Assembly (NCBI GenBank): GCA_964590005.1
Contig: CAZPVJ010000040.1
Coordinates: 1-64,000 of the forward strand
Source of the DNA: CALJFL01 sp964590005
GTDB lineage: Bacteria > Pseudomonadota > Gammaproteobacteria > Pseudomonadales > Halieaceae
Reading direction: 5' to 3'
DNA length: 64,000 nucleotides
The number at the start of each line of letters is the position of its first letter. The first letter of the stretch is position 1. This document shows, one piece after another, positions 8,388 through 16,009 of this stretch. The position numbers and the translations under genes were made by a program. The notes under the pieces were generated by a model. That model did no database searches. It was not told the DNA's origin and worked only from the letters and a program-made list of their open reading frames with translations.

Positions 8388-9665
8388 TCATTCGCCGGGA
8401 AAAGCGATGGTAAATTTACTACCCTTTCCAGGCCTACTGCTGATTCTCAGTTCTGCATCGTGGGCAGCGACCACGTGCTTCACAATGGCCAGCCCCAGGC
8501 CCGTGCCGCCCGTCTTCGACGCCCTGCTATCGTCCACGCGATAGAAACGTTCGGTCAGTCGTGGCAAGTGAACAGAATCAATACCAATGCCCTTGTCCTT
8601 CACTGTCAGAAGAAATTCATTATCCTTTTCTTTCCAGGTGATGGTCACGGGTGAGTCTGCGTCGCTATATTTGAGCGCATTGCTCAACAGATTGGAAAGC
8701 GCGCTATCAAGCTCCCGATAATCGCCCAGGACCTTGTGGTCCGTTTCCAGTTGCAACTTGATCACTCTATCGGGCTGGCTGTGCAAGAGTTCATCCGTCA
8801 ACTTTTGCACCAACCCGGCGATATCGATGTAATCAATTTTTTTCTCGGCGCCGACGCTTTCGATCCTGGACAGCCACAGCAGGTCCTTTAACAGGTTTTC
8901 CATGCGCTTAGCCTGCTGCTGCATCTGGCTCAGCGGTTTCACGAGCCGTGCCTCCTTGCCGGCTGCGGTGGCTTGTAGCGTATCGATATAGCCCATAATG
9001 ACGGTCAATGGCGTACGCAACTCGTGTGATACATTGCCGACGAAATCTCGACGCATACGCTCGAGGCGGGCTATGGCTGTGACATCGCGGATGAATACCA
9101 GTCGATCCCCCTCCCCAAAAGGAGTCACCTCAATCATGTATACCTTCTCCTGCTCGGCGGGCACGACGATCTGCAGGGGTTCACTGAAGTCCTCCTCGAG
9201 ATAATACTTATGAAAATCCGGTATGCGGATGAGATTGAGAAGCGGCTGCCCACGGTCTGCGGGGTACTTCAGCCCCAGTAGCCGCTCCGCAGATGCATTA
9301 CTCCAGTCAATAGCACCAGACTCATCGAGCATGACAATCCCTTCTCGCATGGAGGCGAAGGAGTCCTGCAAGTAATCCACATTGGACTGAAGCTGGTTGC
9401 GTGCCTCCCGGGACTCCCTTTGCAAGCGATAGATACGGTCGTAAATCACACCCCAGATTCCGCGACTCTCCGGGGGCTCGTTTTCGGGGCTACCCAGCCA
9501 TCGCCGAATTTTCCACATTTGTCGAAGCCAGGCGCAGCAAAGCGCGAAGAGACCGACGGCAATGAAAAGAAACGGATTGCCGAATATCCAGCCCAGTATC
9601 GATCCAAACAGCGTAACGTAGAGTAGCTTCCGGACCTCGGCCAGCCAGGTGCCGGACATATTCAC
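8388..9665 (-). CDS. phoR: Phosphate regulon sensor histidine kinase PhoR
   Basis: This 425-residue kinase has two N-terminal membrane helices (about 12-30 and 32-48) with almost no periplasmic loop, as in PhoR. A PAS domain follows (about 95-195). The dimerisation domain has the phospho-acceptor His214 in NVSHELRTPL. The HATPase_c domain ends with GGTGLGLAIVKHV. It phosphorylates PhoB when Pst signals low phosphate. The start codon overlaps the phoB stop by 4 bp, and pstS follows about 100 bp downstream. Confidence 0.97.
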   Translation of the reverse strand: MNMSGTWLAEVRKLLYVTLFGSILGWIFGNPFLFIAVGLFALCCAWLRQMWKIRRWLGSPENEPPESRGIWGVIYDRIYRLQRESREARNQLQSNVDYLQDSFASMREGIVMLDESGAIDWSNASAERLLGLKYPADRGQPLLNLIRIPDFHKYYLEEDFSEPLQIVVPAEQEKVYMIEVTPFGEGDRLVFIRDVTAIARLERMRRDFVGNVSHELRTPLTVIMGYIDTLQATAAGKEARLVKPLSQMQQQAKRMENLLKDLLWLSRIESVGAEKKIDYIDIAGLVQKLTDELLHSQPDRVIKLQLETDHKVLGDYRELDSALSNLLSNALKYSDADSPVTITWKEKDNEFLLTVKDKGIGIDSVHLPRLTERFYRVDDSRASKTGGTGLGLAIVKHVVAAHDAELRISSRPGKGSKFTIAFPGE

Positions 9666-10372
9666 TGTGTGCGGCTTCCATCAGCAGAAAAGCGATACCC
9701 TGTTCCGCGAACCGTCTGAATCAAGTTGCTATGATCGTGATTTGGGATTTGCAGCGCCTTACGTAATCGGCGTATGTGGACGTCAACCGTCCGTTCCTCG
9801 ACGTAGACATTGGCGCCCCAAACCATATCGAGTAACTGGCTGCGCGTATACGCGCGCTCGGGGTGCGTCATGAAAAAATGCAGGAGCTTGAACTCGGTCG
9901 GACCCATTTCGACAAGTTCACCGGCGAGGTGAACCCGCTGACTCGCCCCGTCGAGAATAAGCTCCTGAACCTGGATTTTCTCGTCAGCAGCGCCCCCACC
10001 GGTTCGACGCAACAGGGCCTGGATGCGGGCTATCAGTTCACGGGGAACAAAAGGTTTCGTGACGTAATCGTCGGCGCCCACGTCAAGACCCTGCACCACA
10101 TTATCCTCGGCGGTCTTTGCGGTAAGCATTATCACTGCCAGCTCTCGCGTTGTCTCATCCCGACGTAATCGTCGTAGCAATTCCAGGCCGCTCCCACCGG
10201 GCAACATCCAGTCTAGAAGCACTAGATCCGGCTTTTCATCCACTACGAGCGCATGACCCAGCGCGGCAGTTTCCGCCTCCAGGCACCTGAAGCCTGCCAA
10301 CTCCAGGGCCATTCGCAACATGTCCCTGATCGACGGCTCGTCCTCGACAACCAGCACCGTGTGTTCACTCAT
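9662..10372 (-). CDS. phoB: Phosphate regulon response regulator PhoB
   Basis: This 236-residue OmpR-family regulator has a receiver domain with acidic pocket Glu10-Asp11, phospho-acceptor Asp54 (LLDWMLP) and Lys106 (TKPF). The winged-helix DNA-binding domain occupies the last 100 residues and includes the VDVHIRRLRKAL recognition region. It binds Pho boxes; three candidates are present in this window. A good Pho box lies 51 bp upstream of its own ATG, indicating autoregulation of phoBR. Confidence 0.98.
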   Translation of the reverse strand: MSEHTVLVVEDEPSIRDMLRMALELAGFRCLEAETAALGHALVVDEKPDLVLLDWMLPGGSGLELLRRLRRDETTRELAVIMLTAKTAEDNVVQGLDVGADDYVTKPFVPRELIARIQALLRRTGGGAADEKIQVQELILDGASQRVHLAGELVEMGPTEFKLLHFFMTHPERAYTRSQLLDMVWGANVYVEERTVDVHIRRLRKALQIPNHDHSNLIQTVRGTGYRFSADGSRTQ

Positions 10373-10423
10373 AGGTAACGCGCACCCCCGCCCAGGGAAA
10401 AGGGGCTATTAGATAAGGAAATT

Positions 10424-10441
10424 GTGACAAGCATATGACAA
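10424..10441 (-). promoter_or_regulatory. Pho box upstream of phoB
   Basis: On the minus strand TTGTCAT-ATGC-TTGTCAC is a near-perfect 7+4+7 PhoB site. It ends 51 bp before the phoB start in the 113-bp gap after korB. Confidence 0.8.
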
Positions 10442-10485
10442 TTAGCACATTCTTGGCACAGCGCCCAAGGCGCGATGTCCGGGGT

Positions 10486-11538
10486 CTAGCGCAGACTGGC
10501 GTTGATGTTCTGTAACATCTTGTTTCCCGGACACAAGTCTCCTTCGGACAAGGCGTTGAGAGGCCTGCTGGAGGTCTCAAGCACCTCGTGCAACTCCCGT
10601 GAATCCTTGTGCATGTATATCAGGCCCGTGAGTATCTCGCCTTTCTCCCTGGCTGATTCAAGCGCCAGCATCGCCGACGTTCGGTTAAATGGGTCCAGGT
10701 CGTCGTCGAGCTTGTGAAGCCGCAGCACCGAGCCATCATGCAGTGTCACCTCATTGCTGCTCCCGGGATGATAGCTGGTCGTGATTTCTTCCCGCATGGG
10801 TACGAAGTCTACTGTCCCCGTGGCCTCGGAGTGGTCCCGAACAAATTCGTAACTCTTGGTCGAGCCTGGATTGTTGTTGAAGGTGACGCAGGGCGACACC
10901 ACATCGATCAGTGCAAATCCGCGGTGGGTCATTGCCGCTTTGATCAGAGGCACAAGCTGCTCCTTGTCACCGGAGAAACTGCGCGCGACGAAGGTCGCAC
11001 CCAGTTGCAGGGCAAGTCCGGGTAGATCTATTGCACCAAAGGGGTTCGGATCGCCCTTCTTACTCGCCGAGCCCTCGTCTGCAGTAGCGGAATCCTGGCC
11101 CTTGGTCAGGCCATAACAGCCATTGTTCATCACGATATAGACCATATTCAGGTTACGGCGAACGGCGTGCGCAAACTGCCCCATACCAATGGAGGCGGTA
11201 TCACCGTCTCCGGAAACGCCTAGATACAGCAAGTCACGATTGGCCATTGCCGCACCGGTGACTACCGAGGGCATGCGGCCGTGTACGGAATTAAAACCGT
11301 GTGACTTTCCGAGAAAATAGGTCGGCGCTTTGGAAGAACAACCGATCCCGGACATTTTGGCAATCATATGAGGCGGGATGGAAAGCTCATGACAGGCTTT
11401 GACGATGGAGCCACTGATCGAATCATGGCCACAGCCTGCACACAGTGTGGATATAGAACCCTCGTAGTCTGCGCGGGTGTAACCCAGTTCATTGACGGGC
11501 AGGTCGGGATGACGAAATTCCGGAATCTGGTAGCTCAT
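10486..11538 (-). CDS. korB: 2-oxoacid:ferredoxin oxidoreductase, beta subunit (KorB-like)
   Basis: This 350-residue TPP-binding subunit has the cluster-ligand motif CAGCGH (Cys33, Cys36), further cysteines at 67 and 217, and the TPP/Mg motif GDGDTASIG beginning at residue 110. The four cysteines fit one [4Fe-4S] cluster as in KorB/PorB proteins. With the adjacent alpha subunit it would oxidatively decarboxylate a 2-oxoacid to an acyl-CoA and reduce ferredoxin. 2-Oxoglutarate is the likeliest substrate because of similarity to two-subunit KGOR enzymes. It starts 2 bp after korA as the last gene of a three-gene operon. Substrate choice is inference. Confidence 0.88.
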   Translation of the reverse strand: MSYQIPEFRHPDLPVNELGYTRADYEGSISTLCAGCGHDSISGSIVKACHELSIPPHMIAKMSGIGCSSKAPTYFLGKSHGFNSVHGRMPSVVTGAAMANRDLLYLGVSGDGDTASIGMGQFAHAVRRNLNMVYIVMNNGCYGLTKGQDSATADEGSASKKGDPNPFGAIDLPGLALQLGATFVARSFSGDKEQLVPLIKAAMTHRGFALIDVVSPCVTFNNNPGSTKSYEFVRDHSEATGTVDFVPMREEITTSYHPGSSNEVTLHDGSVLRLHKLDDDLDPFNRTSAMLALESAREKGEILTGLIYMHKDSRELHEVLETSSRPLNALSEGDLCPGNKMLQNINASLR

Positions 11539-11540
11539 GG

Positions 11541-13397
11541 TTAATCTCCTGACCCACTGGCCACCTGGTCACCGTGCAGTGGGGTCACATTATTACCCGG
11601 TAACAGTTGAAGGATTTGTTTACGGATGTTGCGGGCACTGATCGGGGTGCCGTCAAAGCAGAGGACCGACTTCAATTTATCGGGCCCAAACTCGAACTCT
11701 GCCATCAACAGCGTCCTCAACTGCGAGTCGCGGTTCTGCTCGATGACGAATACGCGGTCATGGGAATCAATGTAGTCCTCCACCTCTTTATTGAATGGGA
11801 AGGCCCTGACTCTCATGGCGTCGAGATGGACGCCCTCTTCCGCCAGGTAATCGAGCGCCTCGCGGGAGGATTCTTCACTGGTACCAAAATACAGGACGCC
11901 AATATCAGTCTCCTTGCCACAGAGAATAATCTCGGGGCGAGGCACGTATTCCTTGATGGTTTCCCACTTCGCCATCAGGCGATGCATATTCTTTTCGTAC
12001 TCTTCGCCTTTCTCGGTGTAGATCGCAAATTCGTCACGGGAGGTACCACGGGTGAAAAAGCTGCCTTTTTCGGGGTGGGTGCCTGGATAGGTGCGGTAGC
12101 AGATGCCATCGCCATCCACATCCAGGTAGCGACCGAATTTTTCCATTTCATCCAGTTGCTCGGCATTGAGCACCTTGCCTCGATCATAGTTGCGACTGTC
12201 ATCCCAATGCAGGGGCTCAGACATATTGTCGTTCATACCCAGGTCCAGGTCGGTCATCAGGATGATGGGGGTCTGCAGGCGCTCGGCAAGATCAAACGAC
12301 AAGGCCCCGAAGTCGAAACATTCCCTGGGTGTTGAGGGAAACAGCAACACCTGTTTGGTATCTCCGTGGGAGGCGTAAGCAGAAGAAAGGATATCCGACT
12401 GCTGCGTACGCGTCGGCATACCCGTCGACGGGCCCGCCCGCTGAACGTCGAACAGCACCGTCGGTATTTCAGCAAAATAAGCCAAGCCCAGGAACTCGCT
12501 CATGAGTGACACGCCGGGGCCGCTGGTGGCTGTGAACGAACGCGCGCCGTTCCAGCTGGCCCCAATGACCATACCAATGGCCGCCAGCTCATCTTCCGCC
12601 TGAACAATAGCGTAGTTGCGCTGGCCCGTGCCCGGATCAATGCGCATCCGCTTGGCGTATTTTTCAAACGCATCAACCACCGAAGTAGAGGGAGTAATCG
12701 GGTACCAGGCAGCGACCGTAGCACCACCATAAATGGCACCCAGGCCCAAAGCGGTATTGCCATCCAGCAAGATCTTGTCGCCCACGGCATCCGCGGTCTT
12801 TACTCGAATACCCAGGGGGCAATCAAAATTATCTTTGGCGTACTGGTGACCCAGTTCAAGAGCGTGGATATTGGGCAGGATCAGCTTTTCCTTGCCTTTG
12901 AACTGGTCACCCACCAACCCGGTGAGCACCTTGAAATCCATATCCAGCAGCGCCGCCAGAGCACCGACGTAGATCACGTTCTTGAACAGTTGACGCTGCC
13001 GCGGGTCCTTATACTGCTCATTACAAATACGGGTTAAGGGCAGACCGATGATGTTGACGTCGTTACGGATGAGACGAAGGTCAAGCGGCTTGGTATTGTC
13101 ATAAATAAAATATCCGCCTGGCGCTACCTCCTGAATATCCTGGGGCATGCTTTGCGGATTCACGGACAGGATGATATCGACGCCACCGCGGCGCCCGAGA
13201 TAGCCCTTCTCGCTGACTCGCACTTCGTACCACGTGGGCAGTCCCTGGATGTTGGAAGGAAAGATGTTTTTAGGGCTGACCGGCAGCCCCATACGAAACA
13301 GGGCCTTGGCGAATAGATTGTTGGCACTGGCCGAGCCAGTTCCATTGACGTTGGCAAACTTGATAACGAAGTCGTTGACCGATTCCAGCTTTTTCAT
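11541..13397 (-). CDS. korA: 2-oxoacid:ferredoxin oxidoreductase, fused gamma-alpha subunit (KorA-like)
   Basis: The protein has 618 residues. The N-terminal 190 or so form the gamma (CoA-interacting) domain, with NVNGTGSASANNLFAKAL near residue 17. From about residue 215 the alpha pyrimidine-binding domain begins (GNTALGLGAIYGGA), with the conserved TATSGPG-type segment FTATSGPGVSLMSEF. This gamma-alpha fusion is the usual layout of two-subunit KGORs. It lies 2 bp from both neighbours, so the three proteins are surely made together. Such enzymes are known in anaerobes, in reductive-TCA organisms and, as oxygen-tolerant forms, in some aerobes including Mycobacterium. Confidence 0.9.
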   Translation of the reverse strand: MKKLESVNDFVIKFANVNGTGSASANNLFAKALFRMGLPVSPKNIFPSNIQGLPTWYEVRVSEKGYLGRRGGVDIILSVNPQSMPQDIQEVAPGGYFIYDNTKPLDLRLIRNDVNIIGLPLTRICNEQYKDPRQRQLFKNVIYVGALAALLDMDFKVLTGLVGDQFKGKEKLILPNIHALELGHQYAKDNFDCPLGIRVKTADAVGDKILLDGNTALGLGAIYGGATVAAWYPITPSTSVVDAFEKYAKRMRIDPGTGQRNYAIVQAEDELAAIGMVIGASWNGARSFTATSGPGVSLMSEFLGLAYFAEIPTVLFDVQRAGPSTGMPTRTQQSDILSSAYASHGDTKQVLLFPSTPRECFDFGALSFDLAERLQTPIILMTDLDLGMNDNMSEPLHWDDSRNYDRGKVLNAEQLDEMEKFGRYLDVDGDGICYRTYPGTHPEKGSFFTRGTSRDEFAIYTEKGEEYEKNMHRLMAKWETIKEYVPRPEIILCGKETDIGVLYFGTSEESSREALDYLAEEGVHLDAMRVRAFPFNKEVEDYIDSHDRVFVIEQNRDSQLRTLLMAEFEFGPDKLKSVLCFDGTPISARNIRKQILQLLPGNNVTPLHGDQVASGSGD

Positions 13398-13399
13398 GG

Positions 13400-15187
13400 C
13401 TATTGTCCCGCCTTCGTTACGTTATAGAGAAACTTCTGCATATCCCAGGCGGTGGTCGGGCAGCGCTCAGCACAGAGGCCGCAATGCAGACAGACGTCCT
13501 CATCCTTGACCATTACGCGTTGGGTGGGCAGATCCAGGGACACATACAGATCTTGCGCCAGGTTATTGGCTGGCGCAGAGAGGCGAGCCCGCAGCACCTC
13601 CTCCTCAGCATTGGGTACAAAGGAAATGCAATCGGTGGGGCAAATATCGACGCAAGCATCGCATTCAATGCAGCGGGTTTCTTCAAACACGGTCTGCACA
13701 TCGCAATTCAAGCAACGCTCGGCTTCCTTGAACCCGGTACCCTGGTCGAAACCGAGCTCGACTTCCAGTTTCCGGTCCTTCAGGGTCTGTTCCAATGGTG
13801 CCAGTGGAACGATGTACCGCTTGTCAGACTCTACGGCGTTATCGTAGCTCCACTCATGAACCCCCATTTTCTGGCTGACAAGGTTAGTCATGGGCGGCGG
13901 ACGATCTTTTACATCCTTGCGCTGAACGAATTGATCGATGCTGATTGCGGCCTGGTGCCCATGAGCAACCGCCGTAATCACATTCTCGGGGCCAAACGCG
14001 GCGTCGCCGCCAAAAAACACCTTGCTGTTAGTCGACTGGAAGGTTGTCTCGTCGACGACGGGCATATCCCACTTGTCGAACTCTATCCCCAGGTCGCGTT
14101 CTATCCACGGAAAGGAGTTTTCCTGCCCAATGGCCATCAGTACATCGTCAGCTTCCATGAAGACCCAGTCTTCTCCGGTGGGTACCAGGCTACGGTTGCC
14201 CTCCTCGTCGTATTCGGCCTCCACTTTCTCGAACAACATGCCCTTGAGCTTGCCGTCCTCGATAACAAATTCCTTGGGCGTATGGTTGTCATAAATCGGA
14301 ATGCCTTCGTGCATGGCATCCTCTTTCTCCCAGGGTGAAGCCTTCATATCGGCAAAGGGGCTTCGCACGACCACGCGCACGTCTTCGCCGCCCAGCCGCT
14401 TTGACGTACGGCAGCAGTCCATCGCCGTATTACCACCACCCAGAACGAGTACGCGTTTACCGATCTTGTCGGTATGTTCAAAGGCCACGCTGGACAGCCA
14501 GTCGATACCTATATGCATTTTGTCACCGGCTTCTTCGATACCGGGCAGGTTGAGCCCCTTACCCCTGGGGGCTCCGGTGCCGACAAAGATTGCGTCGTAA
14601 TCCTTATCGAGTATCTCTTTCATACTCTCGACCTGGGTATCGAAGTGGGTCACGACGCCCATATCGAGGATATAGTTGACCTCCTGGTCCAGGACCTCAA
14701 TCGGCAGTCGGAATGAGGGGATCTGACTACGCATCATGCCACCGCCGGCAAATTGATTGTCGTAAATGTCGATGCTGTAACCGAGGGGCATCAGGTCACG
14801 GGCAACGGTCAGCGAGGCTGGCCCGGCGCCGATCAGCGCAATTTTTTTGCCATTCTTACTCTTCGGAATCCTGGGCATCCGCGAAGCGACATTGTCGTCA
14901 TCCTTGTTGTCGGCAGCGACCCGCTTCAAGCGGCAAATAGCGACGGGCTCCTCGGCATCGCCGCCAATACGACCGCGTCGACAAGCGGGCTCACAGGGTC
15001 GATCACAGGTCCGTCCCAGAACACCGGGAAACACATTGGACTCCCAGTTGATCATGTAAGCATCTGAGTACCGCTCAGCAGCGATGAGTCGAATATACTC
15101 CGGGACCGGTGTATGCGCCGGACACGCGTACTGACAGTCCACAACCTTATGGAAATACTCTGGGTTCTTGATGTCTGTTGGCTTCAC
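13400..15187 (-). CDS. GltD-like NAD(P)/FAD oxidoreductase with C-terminal 2[4Fe-4S] ferredoxin domain
   Basis: This 595-residue flavoprotein begins with GTG. The N-terminal Fe-S region has CQYACPAHTPVPEY (from Cys18) and CDRPCEPACRRG. The FAD motif GAGPASLTVARDL is near residue 118 and the NAD(P) motif VLGGGNTAMDCC in the middle. The C-terminus carries further cysteines, including CIECDACVDICP and CLHCGLCAERCP, typical of two [4Fe-4S] clusters. It resembles the glutamate synthase small chain, but no large chain is nearby. Its place as first gene of the korAB operon suggests that it moves electrons between the ketoacid oxidoreductase and NAD(P)(H). The direction of electron flow cannot be deduced. 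Confidence 0.88.
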   Translation of the reverse strand: MKPTDIKNPEYFHKVVDCQYACPAHTPVPEYIRLIAAERYSDAYMINWESNVFPGVLGRTCDRPCEPACRRGRIGGDAEEPVAICRLKRVAADNKDDDNVASRMPRIPKSKNGKKIALIGAGPASLTVARDLMPLGYSIDIYDNQFAGGGMMRSQIPSFRLPIEVLDQEVNYILDMGVVTHFDTQVESMKEILDKDYDAIFVGTGAPRGKGLNLPGIEEAGDKMHIGIDWLSSVAFEHTDKIGKRVLVLGGGNTAMDCCRTSKRLGGEDVRVVVRSPFADMKASPWEKEDAMHEGIPIYDNHTPKEFVIEDGKLKGMLFEKVEAEYDEEGNRSLVPTGEDWVFMEADDVLMAIGQENSFPWIERDLGIEFDKWDMPVVDETTFQSTNSKVFFGGDAAFGPENVITAVAHGHQAAISIDQFVQRKDVKDRPPPMTNLVSQKMGVHEWSYDNAVESDKRYIVPLAPLEQTLKDRKLEVELGFDQGTGFKEAERCLNCDVQTVFEETRCIECDACVDICPTDCISFVPNAEEEVLRARLSAPANNLAQDLYVSLDLPTQRVMVKDEDVCLHCGLCAERCPTTAWDMQKFLYNVTKAGQ

Positions 15188-15403
15188 ACTTTTGCCTTTA
15201 TATTATTGTCGCGGCGGCTGTCCTTGGGCCCTATTGCCGCGGCAAGATAGGACCCCCAAGTAAACGCTAAAATTGTGTCATAGCTCGATACGCATTTCAC
15301 CCGCAAACCGATCGGAATAACGTTACTTTTCCGACACTTGTTGTGATTTACCCGAGCTGGTCCGCGAATTTGTGCCAGAGGCCGAGGACGCCGATGACAG
15401 GGT
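15188..15403. other. Intergenic region upstream of the ketoacid oxidoreductase operon
   Basis: These 216 bases separate the end of the small lipoprotein gene from the GTG start of the GltD-like gene. The part near the GTG is AT-rich and the middle holds a 12-bp palindrome TTGCCGCGGCAA (15233-15244). No convincing terminator or -35/-10 pair was identified, although the operon promoter must lie here or further upstream. Confidence 0.4.
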
Positions 15404-16009
15404 TCAGAACCAGCCGAAGAACCAACCGTCATCCTGCAGTTCTTTCTCGCACCCATTGAGCTGTGACTGGTAGCTGCCAGCCTTCCGATCGACTTTTCTG
15501 GCCACATCAATCAACCACTGCTTGCTGCGATAGCTGCCCCGGTTATATCCACCATGGCCTTCGTGGTAAGCAAGGTACAGGTGATACGTATCGGTCTTGG
15601 CGATTCCGGAACGCTTGTAGGACTGATGGTTATACCAACCTATGAAATCAATGGCGTCCGAAAAGTCGTCACGATCAGCGCCATAACGGCCGGCACTTTT
15701 CTTGTACGCTTTCCAGGTCGAGCCCAGTGCCTGACTGTAACCATAGGAATCCGAGGGTCGTGGCCCCGGTATAAAGCCGAATATCTTTTTACGTGGCGGC
15801 TTTGCCTTGGCCTGGAACTTCGATTCCTGGTGCATGATTGCCATCATGACCGGTATAGGACTGCCCCACTCGTCCCGGGCATCGGCGGCGTCGTCATACC
15901 AGCCGCCCTTTTCCTCGAAGATAGCGCAAATGTTATTGACATTTTTCGGCTGGGACGCGGTACAACCAGCAAGCGTGAGTAACACAAACAACACCAGTAG
16001 TACTCTCAT
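15404..16009 (-). CDS. Lytic transglycosylase-like lipoprotein
   Basis: This 201-residue protein has a lipoprotein signal with lipobox LAGC (Cys16). An SLT-like fold follows, with likely catalytic Glu62 in AIMHQESKF, SYGYSQALGSTWKAYK and a C-terminal YHEGHGGYNRG segment. It probably trims or anchors to peptidoglycan at the inner face of the outer membrane. The +2 residue is Thr, which favours outer-membrane sorting. Its start overlaps the ligA stop by 4 bp, so it is translated as the last gene of the smc-zipA-ligA group. Activity is inferred from motif similarity only. Confidence 0.8.
   Translation of the reverse strand: MRVLLVLFVLLTLAGCTASQPKNVNNICAIFEEKGGWYDDAADARDEWGSPIPVMMAIMHQESKFQAKAKPPRKKIFGFIPGPRPSDSYGYSQALGSTWKAYKKSAGRYGADRDDFSDAIDFIGWYNHQSYKRSGIAKTDTYHLYLAYHEGHGGYNRGSYRSKQWLIDVARKVDRKAGSYQSQLNGCEKELQDDGWFFGWF

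Noticed and set aside
10440..10490. GCGCC-TTG-GGCGC hairpin after korB as a terminator
   Set aside because: The stem is 5 bp with a 3-nt loop and has no T-tract.
11607..12335. Long open frame on the plus strand opposite korA (242 codons)
   Set aside because: It is antisense to a well-conserved enzyme gene, has no ribosome-binding site or recognisable domain, and reads as a codon-usage shadow of GC-rich DNA.
13403..14338. Plus-strand open frame of 311 codons opposite the GltD-like gene
   Set aside because: It lies wholly inside a clearly coding gene on the other strand, with no family features.
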